Shown: positions 25,283-33,709 of the stretch, one piece after another
Numbering within the stretch: position 1 is the first letter of the stretch
How the letters are laid out: every line of letters starts with the position of its first letter
Origin: Methanoplanus endosymbiosus
GTDB taxonomy: Archaea; Halobacteriota; Methanomicrobia; Methanomicrobiales; Methanomicrobiaceae
Reading direction: 5' to 3'
Assembly: GCF_024662215.1 (NCBI RefSeq)
Contig: NZ_CP096115.1
Coordinates: 1,364,001-1,428,000, forward strand
Length of the DNA: 64,000 bases
Made by a program: the position numbers and the translations under genes
Notes under the pieces: generated by a model
The model's input: the letters and a program-made list of their open reading frames with translations, nothing else
What the model was told of the DNA's origin: nothing
Database searches by the model: none

Positions 25283-26267
25283 AACTCCGGTAATAAAAAA
25301 GGAAGAGGAAATTTCTGAAATTGTGGAAGAACCGGCTCCTGAGCCGGCTGTTAAAACAGAAGACGCTTCCATCAAAAAGGAAGAACCTGTTCCTGAACCG
25401 GTAGTAGAAGCACCTGCCAAAAAGCCTGCCGAAAAACCAAATGATGTGGAGACTCGCCAAACGCTGGATGGAGATAAAAAGGAGGAAAAGCCTGTGGCAA
25501 ATAAAATAACAGTTGGACACGTACACATGTCCGGATGTACCGGATGTCTCGTGTCACTTGCAGACAATTATGAAGGCCTCTTCAAAATTTTTGATGACTA
25601 TGCAGACCTCGTCTACTGTCTGACATTAGCAGATGTCAGGCACATCCCTGAAATGGATGTTGCACTTGTAGAGGGGTCAGTATGTCTTCAGGACGAGACC
25701 TCAGTTAGAGAAATCAAAGAAACAAGAGAGAGGGCAAAGATTGTCGTTGCTCTTGGAGGATGTGCAGCATACGGAAACATCACAAGATTCTGCCGTGGTG
25801 GTCAGTGGAACCAGCCCCAGCATGAGTCATATGTCCCAATCGGAGACCTGATTGATGTTGATATCGTCATACCATCATGCCCTCCGGGTGCAGAATCAAT
25901 CAGAAATGTATGTGTTATGGCATACCTGCTTCTTCAGGGAACTGATGAGCAGAAGGAGCTTGCAGCAGCATACTTAAAGCCTCTCATGGACCTTGCAAAG
26001 CGCGGTACAGAAGCCTGCGGATGTGACCTTATGTATGATGTCATAAACCAGGGACTCTGTATGGGATGCGGAACATGTGCAGCAAGCTGCCCTGTCCGTG
26101 CAATCACAATGGAATATGGCAGACCTGCCATTGACCGTGACATGTGCATCAAATGCGGAGCATGCTACGCACAGTGCCCACGCAGTTTCTTCAACTTCGA
26201 TGTCATCAACCAGTTTGAGGGCATAATGGAAGCAATTGATGGTGCAATGGGCAAGGGAGGTGAGTGA
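25215..26267 (+). CDS. frhG: F420-reducing hydrogenase gamma subunit with long N-terminal extension
   Basis: The frame opens at 25215 (ATG after GGAGTGG) and encodes 350 residues. Residues 1-93 are a Lys/Glu/Pro-rich low-complexity tail beginning MGLLSRLKEIFTGKEEEEVR. The normal FrhG starts at residue 94 and has GHVHMSGCTGC (proximal [4Fe-4S]), IVALGGCAAYGN, PSCPPGAE, and two ferredoxin motifs, CMGCGTCAASCP and CIKCGACYAQCP. It conducts electrons from the NiFe site to the FAD of FrhB. GTG at 25494, preceded by AAGGAGG, would give a family-length 257-residue protein, so one or both forms may be made. The extension overlaps the end of frhD by 68 bp. Confidence 0.92.
   Translation: MGLLSRLKEIFTGKEEEEVRKPETPVIKKEEEISEIVEEPAPEPAVKTEDASIKKEEPVPEPVVEAPAKKPAEKPNDVETRQTLDGDKKEEKPVANKITVGHVHMSGCTGCLVSLADNYEGLFKIFDDYADLVYCLTLADVRHIPEMDVALVEGSVCLQDETSVREIKETRERAKIVVALGGCAAYGNITRFCRGGQWNQPQHESYVPIGDLIDVDIVIPSCPPGAESIRNVCVMAYLLLQGTDEQKELAAAYLKPLMDLAKRGTEACGCDLMYDVINQGLCMGCGTCAASCPVRAITMEYGRPAIDRDMCIKCGACYAQCPRSFFNFDVINQFEGIMEAIDGAMGKGGE
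25479..25496 (+). promoter_or_regulatory. Internal ribosome binding site and GTG start within frhG
   Basis: AAAGGAGG followed by AAAAGCCT and GTG, in frame with frhG codon 94. The Shine-Dalgarno match is better than that of the upstream start, and the protein from this GTG begins like ordinary FrhG. Confidence 0.6.
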
Positions 26268-26268
26268 A

Positions 26269-27132
26269 ATGGTGCTTGGTAACTATAAATCAGTAATCTC
26301 AGCCCGTGCAGCAGATGCAGAAATCCTCAAGCGCTCGCAGGACGGCGGTATTGTAACCCAGCTCTTTGCATACGCACTTGAAGAAGGAATTATTGACGGA
26401 GCAATCGTCGCCGGACCAGGCGAAGAACCATGGAAGCCGGAACCTGTTGTAGCAACAACAAGGGCAGAGCTTCTCGCAGCACGCGGCACCCGCTATACAA
26501 TCAGCCCGAACATGATGCTCATCAAGGAAGCAACACGTTCATACGGTCTTGACAAAGTAGGTATTGTAGGAACACCATGCCAGATGCAGGCAGTCAGAAA
26601 AGCACAGCTTTACCCAATGGCAATGCGCAAAGTGCCTGACAAGATTGCTCTTGCAATCGGTATCTTCTGCATGGAAAACTTCCCATACCAGGGTCTTGAA
26701 GCAATAGTTGAAGACCACTGCAATGTAAAGATGGAATCCGCAGACAAGATGGACATCGGAAAAGGCAAGTTCTCTGTTTACACAGAACGCGGTGCAGTTT
26801 CGCAGATTCCACTCAAGGCTACACACAAATATGAGCAGCCAGGATGCCACGTATGTCTTGACTACGTAGCAAACCTTGCAGATGTCTCAACCGGATCAGT
26901 AGGAAGTCCGGACGGATGGAGCACAGTCTTTGTCCGCACAAAGAACGGAGAGAATGTCTGGTCAAAAGCAATTGACGCAGGATACTTCGAGACAAAGGAC
27001 ATTGCATCTGTAAAACCAGGTCTTGACCTTGTAACAAAACTTGCAACAGATAAGATCGACAAGAACAAGAAATTTGTCGAGGCACGTGCAACCTTTGGTG
27101 TAAACAAGGGTCTGCGCAACCCATACATCTAA
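26269..27132 (+). CDS. frhB: F420-reducing hydrogenase beta subunit (FAD, F420 site)
   Basis: 287 residues from the ATG at 26269, which follows GGGAGGTGAGTGAA and overlaps nothing; an earlier in-frame ATG at 26236 inside frhG is not needed. Family features: SQDGGIVTQLFAYALEEGII, VAGPGEEPWKPEP, GTPCQMQAVRK, MDIGKGKFSVYT, GCHVCLDYVANLADVSTGSV. FrhB binds FAD and reduces coenzyme F420. It is the last gene of frhADGB and is followed by a T-rich terminator. Confidence 0.95.
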   Translation: MVLGNYKSVISARAADAEILKRSQDGGIVTQLFAYALEEGIIDGAIVAGPGEEPWKPEPVVATTRAELLAARGTRYTISPNMMLIKEATRSYGLDKVGIVGTPCQMQAVRKAQLYPMAMRKVPDKIALAIGIFCMENFPYQGLEAIVEDHCNVKMESADKMDIGKGKFSVYTERGAVSQIPLKATHKYEQPGCHVCLDYVANLADVSTGSVGSPDGWSTVFVRTKNGENVWSKAIDAGYFETKDIASVKPGLDLVTKLATDKIDKNKKFVEARATFGVNKGLRNPYI

Positions 27133-27150
27133 TTTTTTTCTTTTTTTTGA
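27132..27150 (+). terminator. T-rich terminator of the frh operon
   Basis: The T-rich run directly after the frhB stop, TTTTTTTCTTTTTTTT, is the usual archaeal intrinsic termination signal on the coding strand. Confidence 0.6.
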
Positions 27151-27297
27151 ATTTAAGACATTTTAGCTTTGTCCGGACGGCAGATATTATGCCATAAACG
27201 GGAATACAATAATCCACATCAAAGCCAACACTCAGATGAACCAAAACCAAATTTATTGAACTTTGAAATCAATAAATAATTTAAGGAAGGAAAAATT

Positions 27298-27654
27298 ATG
27301 GTTAAAATTCTGATCACAGATGATTCACTATTTCAGAGAAATATTATCACCGAAATACTCTCTGAATCAGGTTATGAATATATAGAGGCAAAAAACGGAC
27401 TGGCAGCCCTTGAAATTTTAAAATCCGAAATGCCGGATCTTATACTTCTGGATCTGCTGATGCCTGAGATGGACGGTTTTCATTTCCTTGATGAATTCAA
27501 TAAATCCGGTTACAAAGTTCCGGTAATTGTTCTTACATCAGACATCCAGAATACAACAAAGGAAAGATGTATGAAACTCGGAGCCAGTGGATTCCTAAAT
27601 AAACCGGTTGAGACAGAAGAGCTTCTCCCGCTTATAAAAGAGCTGACGGAGTGA
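27298..27654 (+). CDS. CheY-like response regulator
   Basis: 118 residues, a receiver domain alone: DDS (8-10), phosphoacceptor Asp52 in ILLDLLMPEMDG, Thr80 in VLTSD, Lys102 in FLNKPVET. The RBS AAGGAAGG precedes the ATG. It is followed after 10 bp by a CheC-like phosphatase gene and then by a PAS histidine kinase, so the three probably form one phosphorelay: the kinase phosphorylates, CheC removes the phosphate. No archaellum-switch partner is visible in the window, so chemotaxis is one option only. Confidence 0.9.
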   Translation: MVKILITDDSLFQRNIITEILSESGYEYIEAKNGLAALEILKSEMPDLILLDLLMPEMDGFHFLDEFNKSGYKVPVIVLTSDIQNTTKERCMKLGASGFLNKPVETEELLPLIKELTE

Positions 27655-27664
27655 GAATTCATTT

Positions 27665-28264
27665 ATGCCGGAGAAATACTCAGAAAATGATATCGATGCT
27701 GTCCGTGAGATATTAAATATCGGGATAGGCCGTGCTGCGGGCATGCTGAATAAAATCACAAAGTCACACATCACACTTACAGTGCCGGATGTTGAGATAA
27801 TATCACCAAAAGAATTCAGTGAGAGGAAAAATGCTGAAAACAAGGATAATCTTGCAACTGTAAAACTTGAATTCAGAGGCGAATTTTCAGGAACAACAGC
27901 AGTACTCTTCCCGCCCGACAGTGCTGCAAATCTGGTTATGGCAATAACAGGCGAGGAGGCAGGAACAGCGGAACTTGATTCCATCAGGATAGAGACACTT
28001 AAAGAAATAGGGAATATAATTATCAACGGCGTGATGGGTTCTGTCGGAAATATAATTAACAGCCCGCTGAACTATGAAATTCCGGCTTACAACGAAGAAT
28101 CAATAAACAGTCTGATCGCACATTCAAAAATAATGGAAGAAGACGGAATTATAATTGCAATGACAAAGTTCAGTGTTGCTGATCTCAATGTTAAAGGGAC
28201 TATAGTAATGGTGCTTGAGACAGGATCTATGGACATACTTCTGGAAAAAATAAACAGTATTTAA
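27665..28264 (+). CDS. cheC: CheC-family CheY-P phosphatase
   Basis: 199 residues with the duplicated CheC fold. The first active-site helix is DAVREILNIGIGRAAGMLN; the second is SIRIETLKEIGNIIINGVMG. Each has the Glu and Asn of the E-x2-N motif (EILN, EIGN). It should dephosphorylate the CheY-like protein encoded just upstream. It ends 1 bp before the histidine kinase gene. Confidence 0.85.
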   Translation: MPEKYSENDIDAVREILNIGIGRAAGMLNKITKSHITLTVPDVEIISPKEFSERKNAENKDNLATVKLEFRGEFSGTTAVLFPPDSAANLVMAITGEEAGTAELDSIRIETLKEIGNIIINGVMGSVGNIINSPLNYEIPAYNEESINSLIAHSKIMEEDGIIIAMTKFSVADLNVKGTIVMVLETGSMDILLEKINSI

Positions 28265-28265
28265 T

Positions 28266-29381
28266 ATGCCAAATCAGGAATCATTCAGAATAACAGAGAA
28301 CTTCCCCATAGGAATATGCCTGATAGACCGGAATTTCAGGATAATTTACCGGAACAAAATCCTTGAAAGATGGTCGGCGAATAAAAATTCAGAAATAATA
28401 GGCAGATCTATTCTGGAATGTTACCCTCACCTTAAAGATGCCCTCTATCTTGACAGGATCAAGTCTGTTCTTAACGGCGGCCCTCCCGACATATTCTCAT
28501 CTCAGCTTCACGAACCTCTGATTCCATCCTACCTTCCAGATGGAGAGAAGAGAACACAGACATTTACCCTGATGCCTTACACAGGAGATAACGGCATCTC
28601 AGGTGCCATGATCATTATTGAGGACGTAACTGAACTCAGAAAAGAGGTTGAGGCATACAGGAGAATGAAGGATAAAGCAGTCACTGCCCTGAATGACCGG
28701 ATAGAAGCAGAAAAAGAGGTATTAAGAGCCAATGAGGAGGCAAACCTCTACCTTGACATTCTCCTTCATGACATAAACAATCTGAATACAATTATTCTTG
28801 GATATTCAGGACTGCTTGAGGAATCAGATGATAAATCAACAGAGGATTTTGCAAACCGAATATCACTCGCAGCAAAGCGAAGTGCAGGCATAATAGAATC
28901 GGTCTCCGGCATCAGGAAAATAAGGGAGGATAATTCCGAGCTTATCCCTGTATCTCTCGATAAAGCAGTAACAGATGCAGCAGGACATTTCAAAGATTCA
29001 GCCATTGAATATTCCGGAGGAGGGTGCAGGGTTATGGCAGATGAACTCCTCCCTGATCTTTTCTTAAATGTCATCGGCAACAGTATAAAATACGGCGATA
29101 ACACTGTAAAAATTAAAATTACAGCAAAAGATTCCGGAGAACACATAGATATAAAAATTGAGGATGACGGGCCGGGAATTCCTAAAGAGAAAAGAGATGA
29201 AATCTTTGACAGGTTCAGCAGAATTAAAAACACAGGGGCCGAAGGAAAGGGACTTGGCCTTTATATCGTAAAAAATCTTGTTCAGAGATATGGCAGTGAT
29301 ATTTCAGTTACAGACTCAGAGATCGGTGAAGGAGAGAGAGGAATAGCGTTTACATTCAGACTTTTAAAAGCCCGAACCTAA
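28266..29381 (+). CDS. Soluble PAS histidine kinase
   Basis: 371 residues without membrane helices. An N-terminal PAS domain (about 5-125, GICLIDRNFRIIYRNKI) precedes a helix and then ANEEANLYLDILLHDINNLN with the phosphoacceptor His168. The ATPase domain has FLNVIGNSIKYGDN (N-box), IEDDGPGIPKEKR (G1) and GAEGKGLGLYIVKNL (G2). The kinase core closely resembles that of the protein at 30069-31589. It is probably the kinase for the CheY/CheC pair upstream. Confidence 0.88.
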   Translation: MPNQESFRITENFPIGICLIDRNFRIIYRNKILERWSANKNSEIIGRSILECYPHLKDALYLDRIKSVLNGGPPDIFSSQLHEPLIPSYLPDGEKRTQTFTLMPYTGDNGISGAMIIIEDVTELRKEVEAYRRMKDKAVTALNDRIEAEKEVLRANEEANLYLDILLHDINNLNTIILGYSGLLEESDDKSTEDFANRISLAAKRSAGIIESVSGIRKIREDNSELIPVSLDKAVTDAAGHFKDSAIEYSGGGCRVMADELLPDLFLNVIGNSIKYGDNTVKIKITAKDSGEHIDIKIEDDGPGIPKEKRDEIFDRFSRIKNTGAEGKGLGLYIVKNLVQRYGSDISVTDSEIGEGERGIAFTFRLLKART

Positions 29382-29488
29382 AGAAATATCAAAAAAAATA
29401 AAAACTGGATTTTTCCAACGAAAAAAAGCCCTTGCATAAGCAGGAAAATAATGAATAAATCACCCTCCTGTCAGCATTTAGACGTTAA

Positions 29489-29971
29489 TTACCTGCTGTA
29501 AAGATCAACAGGATCAATTACTGCATCAATTACCAGATCAAAGTCAATCTCATTAACCCAGCCTGATTTTTCAAACATGCTCATGCAGCAGCTTCCGATG
29601 ACCGTACAGTCATATTTTGAGATTACTGCGTTCATATCCGCAGCAGAGACAGGGACGTTGTCCATCGAAAGTCCGCCCAGAATTACAATTAAGGATGGAT
29701 CAACCTTTTCTGCCCCGCCTGTGATCTGCATCCCGATTTTTGGTACATTTACCAGGGACTTCGCTGAAGATTCATCCAGAAGCGGAACAAAAATATTCTG
29801 TACCGGCATATCCCTTATGGCATAGGAGAGCAGCTCCACAAACGGTGTGCATGTACCCGGACACCCGTAATAAACGATCTGTGAGCCTTCTTTTAGATCC
29901 ATATTAGTAACATATTCCTTAAACGGCCTTAACATTCCGGGAATTCCCTTAAGGGTTGAAACTTTTTCCAT
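29489..29971 (-). CDS. DUF2124 family protein
   Basis: 160 residues, matching what I recall of the methanogen-restricted DUF2124: EKVSTLKGIPGMLRPFKEYV, YYGCPGTCTPFVELLSYAIR, then VILGGLSMDNVPVS and GSCCMSMFEKSGW. The Cys-rich motifs GCPGTC and SCC could bind metal or a cofactor, but the function is not known to me. It is on the opposite strand between the two related histidine kinase genes. Confidence 0.8.
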   Translation of the reverse strand: MEKVSTLKGIPGMLRPFKEYVTNMDLKEGSQIVYYGCPGTCTPFVELLSYAIRDMPVQNIFVPLLDESSAKSLVNVPKIGMQITGGAEKVDPSLIVILGGLSMDNVPVSAADMNAVISKYDCTVIGSCCMSMFEKSGWVNEIDFDLVIDAVIDPVDLYSR

Positions 29972-30068
29972 ATAATCCAGATTTAGTGTGAGAATATAAA
30001 ATGATACCGTACCGGAAATTCTGCTACCTCAAATATTATGAAATATAAAATACAGAAGTGATCATGCA

Positions 30069-31589
30069 ATGCAGAAATATTTTGACTGCCATGATACGGA
30101 ATTTCTTGAGGAGATACTTGATGTTCCCTGCATCATATGTGACAGTAATATAAATATATTATATTTAAGCAAAAAATTCAATAAAATTATCTCATATATT
30201 CAGGAATTACCTGATGAAAAAAGCAGATCCGAATCTGAAGGTCCAAAAGAACATATTCCGGAAATAAATGAACAGCTGAAGCTTAAACTAAATACGGAAG
30301 AGAAGGATACGATAAAAAAGACAGAAATTACCCTGAACGGCAACAGGTTCATATTTTCAGTCAGAAAATTCAGCGGCAATAACAAATCAGAAGGATTTAT
30401 CCTCAGATATGAACCGGAAGTCGAACCGGCAGACTGCGTTGTACATGTAATGAAACTCAATAAAATACTGCATACAATAAACAGAATAATCTGTGCCACA
30501 TCGTCTGCTGAAAACCAGAGAGATCTTCTGCCCATTGCTCTGAGGATGACAGTCGAACTGATGAACTTCGATGCCGGAGCAATATATTTCCCCGACAGTA
30601 ATCTGAGATCAGCATCCATGGATGTCTATTACGGACTGTATGACCTCTTCTTTGACTCCAAAATTAACCTTAAATCAGAAAATTCAAACTATTCAGGAGT
30701 ATTCAGGGACAATAAAGCTATTTACACGGAGCAGTATCTTGGTGTGCCGCATGAGGAGAATGAGAGCGGAGTCTTCTCAATGGCCATAATTCCGGTTATT
30801 ACAGATGAAAAAACCATCGCAATACTGAGCATTGCCACAAGCAATATCCACAGGTTTTCAGAACTTGAGAAGGAGACTCTTGAAGCGATAGGAAAAGAGA
30901 TAGGCGGATTTATCAGGCTTGTAAAACTCCAGAGAGAACTTATATATGCCAATGAAGAGGCAAACCTCTACCTTGACATTATGACCCATGATATAAACAA
31001 TGCAAATCTTATATCACAGGGCTATCTTGAAATTCTCGAAGAGATTTCAGCGGATAAACCGGAAAAATATGTGAAAAAGGCACTATCAGGAGTTGTTCAG
31101 AGCAGTGATATCATCAGGAATGTATCTGTTATCCGGCGTTTCAGAGAAGATAAGCTGAAACTTAAGAAGATATCTCTTGACAGAATACTTACTGAGATCA
31201 TCCGGAATTACCCGGATGCCAATATTAAGTATGATAACTGCGGGCTTACTGTTACAGCTGATGAACTTCTGCCTGAGGTATTCCTGAACCTCTTTGGAAA
31301 CAGCTTAAAACATGGCGGCAGGGACACCGCAATTACAGTATCTGCAAAAGAGGAAGAAGGGAAGGTTTTTGTTAATGTCTGCGATGACGGCACCGGAATT
31401 CCGGATGATAAAAAACCGGATATATTCAGGAGATATTACAAAGGCAGGATTCAGTCTTCCGGAAAAGGGCTGGGCCTCTCCATTGTGCAGATGATCCTTG
31501 AAAGATATAAAGCAAATATAACCGTAAATGACAGGGTCGCCGGAGATTACAGAAAAGGTGTCTGTTTTAGGATAACTTTCGAAAAATAA
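30069..31589 (+). CDS. GAF-domain histidine kinase
   Basis: 506 residues, soluble. The N-terminal part (about 1-115) looks PAS-like (FLEEILDVPCIICDSNINIL). A GAF domain covers about 140-290 (IICATSSAENQRDLL, VELMNFDAGAIYFPD). The kinase core begins YANEEANLYLDIMTHDINNAN with His307; the N-box is FLNLFGNSLKHGG, G1 CDDGTGIPD, G2 SSGKGLGLSIVQM. It shares the ANEEANLYLDI-HDINN segment with the kinase at 28266, so the two are paralogues. Signal and partner unknown; the CheY-like protein nearby is a candidate. Confidence 0.88.
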   Translation: MQKYFDCHDTEFLEEILDVPCIICDSNINILYLSKKFNKIISYIQELPDEKSRSESEGPKEHIPEINEQLKLKLNTEEKDTIKKTEITLNGNRFIFSVRKFSGNNKSEGFILRYEPEVEPADCVVHVMKLNKILHTINRIICATSSAENQRDLLPIALRMTVELMNFDAGAIYFPDSNLRSASMDVYYGLYDLFFDSKINLKSENSNYSGVFRDNKAIYTEQYLGVPHEENESGVFSMAIIPVITDEKTIAILSIATSNIHRFSELEKETLEAIGKEIGGFIRLVKLQRELIYANEEANLYLDIMTHDINNANLISQGYLEILEEISADKPEKYVKKALSGVVQSSDIIRNVSVIRRFREDKLKLKKISLDRILTEIIRNYPDANIKYDNCGLTVTADELLPEVFLNLFGNSLKHGGRDTAITVSAKEEEGKVFVNVCDDGTGIPDDKKPDIFRRYYKGRIQSSGKGLGLSIVQMILERYKANITVNDRVAGDYRKGVCFRITFEK

Positions 31590-31630
31590 GTCAAAAGAGA
31601 ATGTAAAATAGCCGGAATAAAATATTCCGG

Positions 31631-32824
31631 TTATAACTTACATTCAGATACCTCCTTTTTAAAGAGCCAGTTCCTGAATACGAGCGGTGTTACAATCGTT
31701 GTCAGAAGGCTCATAACAACTATTGAGGCATACACCTCCTGCCCGATAAGTGAGAGGTTAAGCCCAAGCAGTGCAACGATCATCGCAACCTCCCCTCTCG
31801 GAGACATTCCAAAACCTATTGCCAGTGAGTCCTTTCCGGAATAACCGAGAAGTTTTGCAGGAATGCCGCAGCCGATAACTTTAGTCAGTATTGCAATAAC
31901 TGTAATCACAGATATGAATACCAGTACGGAAGCCGTCAGCACTTTCAGGTCAACAAGTATCCCAAGAGATACAAAGAACACCGATGCAAATATTATATAA
32001 AGATATTCTGCCCCTTCCGCCAGATTGTGGCTGTGTTCAAGGTTTATTCCGTTAAAGGAAACTCCGGCGATAAACGCACCGATAATTGCAGATATGCCGA
32101 TAAATTCTGAAAGTGCGGCAAAGAGAAATGCCGTCATTACTGCAAAGATGAAGACAAATTCCGGGTATTTTTTCGCAACCGGACTTTTATCCATCTTCCT
32201 GATGAGCTTTGAGACGAACATGATTCCAACAAGTGCAATCAGGATCAAAAAACCGACCTGCTTCACTATTATGAATATAAAACTCTCAGGAGTGAAATTT
32301 CCGGATGCGACATCTGCTGTCACTGAAAGTGCAAGCAGACTGAGTATGTCATCAATAACTGCTGTTCCTATTATTGCCTTTGCGACATTTGTATCAAGCA
32401 GGCACATCTCTTTTAAGACATTGGCAGTTATTGCAATGGACGTTGCAGTAAGCGCCGTACCTATAAACAGGGCACTTTCCGGGCTGTAACCAAAAGCAAT
32501 GGATACAAAGTACCCTCCAATCCAGGGCACAATTATACCGATCAGCCCGATAATTCCGTACCTGATATTGGTAAGATCTTTTATCTCAAATTCAAAGCCT
32601 ATCACAAACATAAGAATGACAGCGCCGAGGCCTGCAATGGCCTGAACAAATTCGGTATATGTGATAAGTCCAAGGACAGACGGGCCGACTATAAGGCCAA
32701 GAATAATCTCGCCCACCACCGCAGACTGGTTTATCTTTGATGCCAGAAGGTATCCGGCAAGTGCAAAGAATAAGAGCAGGGTCATCTGAAGTTCAAGGTT
32801 TGGTACAGCACTCATTTCCTGCAT
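31631..32824 (-). CDS. Cation/proton antiporter, CPA2 (KefB/NapA) family
   Basis: 397 residues with about 12-13 membrane helices. Family features include VVGEIILGLIVGPSVLG, FVIGFEFEIKDL, the ion-binding region TALTATSIAITANVL, AVIDDILSLLALSV with the Asp pair of electrogenic antiporters, and GFGMSPRGEVAMIVALLGL. There is no C-terminal TrkA-N domain, so it is a plain transporter core. It exchanges Na+ or K+ for H+; ion choice cannot be read from sequence. It is transcribed convergently with the kinase gene, about 40 bp apart. Confidence 0.9.
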   Translation of the reverse strand: MQEMSAVPNLELQMTLLLFFALAGYLLASKINQSAVVGEIILGLIVGPSVLGLITYTEFVQAIAGLGAVILMFVIGFEFEIKDLTNIRYGIIGLIGIIVPWIGGYFVSIAFGYSPESALFIGTALTATSIAITANVLKEMCLLDTNVAKAIIGTAVIDDILSLLALSVTADVASGNFTPESFIFIIVKQVGFLILIALVGIMFVSKLIRKMDKSPVAKKYPEFVFIFAVMTAFLFAALSEFIGISAIIGAFIAGVSFNGINLEHSHNLAEGAEYLYIIFASVFFVSLGILVDLKVLTASVLVFISVITVIAILTKVIGCGIPAKLLGYSGKDSLAIGFGMSPRGEVAMIVALLGLNLSLIGQEVYASIVVMSLLTTIVTPLVFRNWLFKKEVSECKL

Positions 32825-33053
32825 ATTAGAACCGGAGGGTATATCAGTTTATTGGAGGAATGACAGTTAAAAGATTCATATACTGCCGGTTTAAGGACTT
32901 ACTGCGGATAAGATCAATGTGAACCCATAAAAGCAGATTAAGAGGAATAATATGATTAATTCACAGACCAAAAAGAATATTCAGGAACGTTAGTTTTGGC
33001 ATAAGGCCAATAATTATTAAAAATGCTGTATCATAATTCACTGCCTGATCCAA

Positions 33054-33635
33054 ATGAAAAATACTGATGCGTTCACCGGGCTTGAGGCCGTCCTTATTCT
33101 CATAGCATTCGTGGTAGTGGCAGCTGCATTTTCATTTGTAACACTAAATACAGGATTTTTCACCATTCAGAAGTCACAGAAGGTGATCTATGATTCAGTT
33201 GATACAACCGGACAGCCGGTTATAACCGAAGGTGCAGTCTATGGCCTTGCCAATGATACCAGCAATAAGATAAACAGGTTCAGAATAACCATAGGCTCAC
33301 CCTACAGGTCTGAATATGTAAAGGATCTCAATAATTTTAAGATCACTTTCACCAATTATGACACAATTCTTAACATCCTTCCGTCAGATCCCCTGTACAA
33401 TTCTTCAGGGCCGGAGATAAACCACTGGGCAGTTGTCAGGGCTGAAAAAGAGAGTGGTGCAGACATTCTGTCAGGCACTGAAAAAGTCACAATTGAAATT
33501 CTTCTCAGTCCGGAATATGAGACCGGCCCAAAGGAGGAGTTCAGGATATCAATCATTCCGGAAGGCGGAGCACCCTTTTCAATATCGTCAGACGGGCCCG
33601 ACTCGATAAAAAAGATAAATATAATTCAGAAGTAG
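33054..33635 (+). CDS. Archaellin-like (class III signal peptide) protein
   Basis: 193 residues. A short N-terminus (MKNTDAFTG) is followed at once by LEAVLILIAFVVVAAAFSFV, which is the preflagellin-peptidase site (cleavage after Gly9) plus the hydrophobic assembly helix of archaellins. TGFFTIQKSQKVIYDSV then matches the archaellin pattern, and the rest is beta-rich with IEILLSPEYETGPKEEFRI near the end. No archaellum motor genes are nearby, so it could be an orphan archaellin or a filament protein of another kind. Confidence 0.8.
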   Translation: MKNTDAFTGLEAVLILIAFVVVAAAFSFVTLNTGFFTIQKSQKVIYDSVDTTGQPVITEGAVYGLANDTSNKINRFRITIGSPYRSEYVKDLNNFKITFTNYDTILNILPSDPLYNSSGPEINHWAVVRAEKESGADILSGTEKVTIEILLSPEYETGPKEEFRISIIPEGGAPFSISSDGPDSIKKINIIQK

Positions 33636-33709
33636 CCAGACATCCACAGTTTCTGCCACCTAATTTAAATCACATCCGGGCAATATTAATTTTCAGGAGT
33701 GATGATGAG

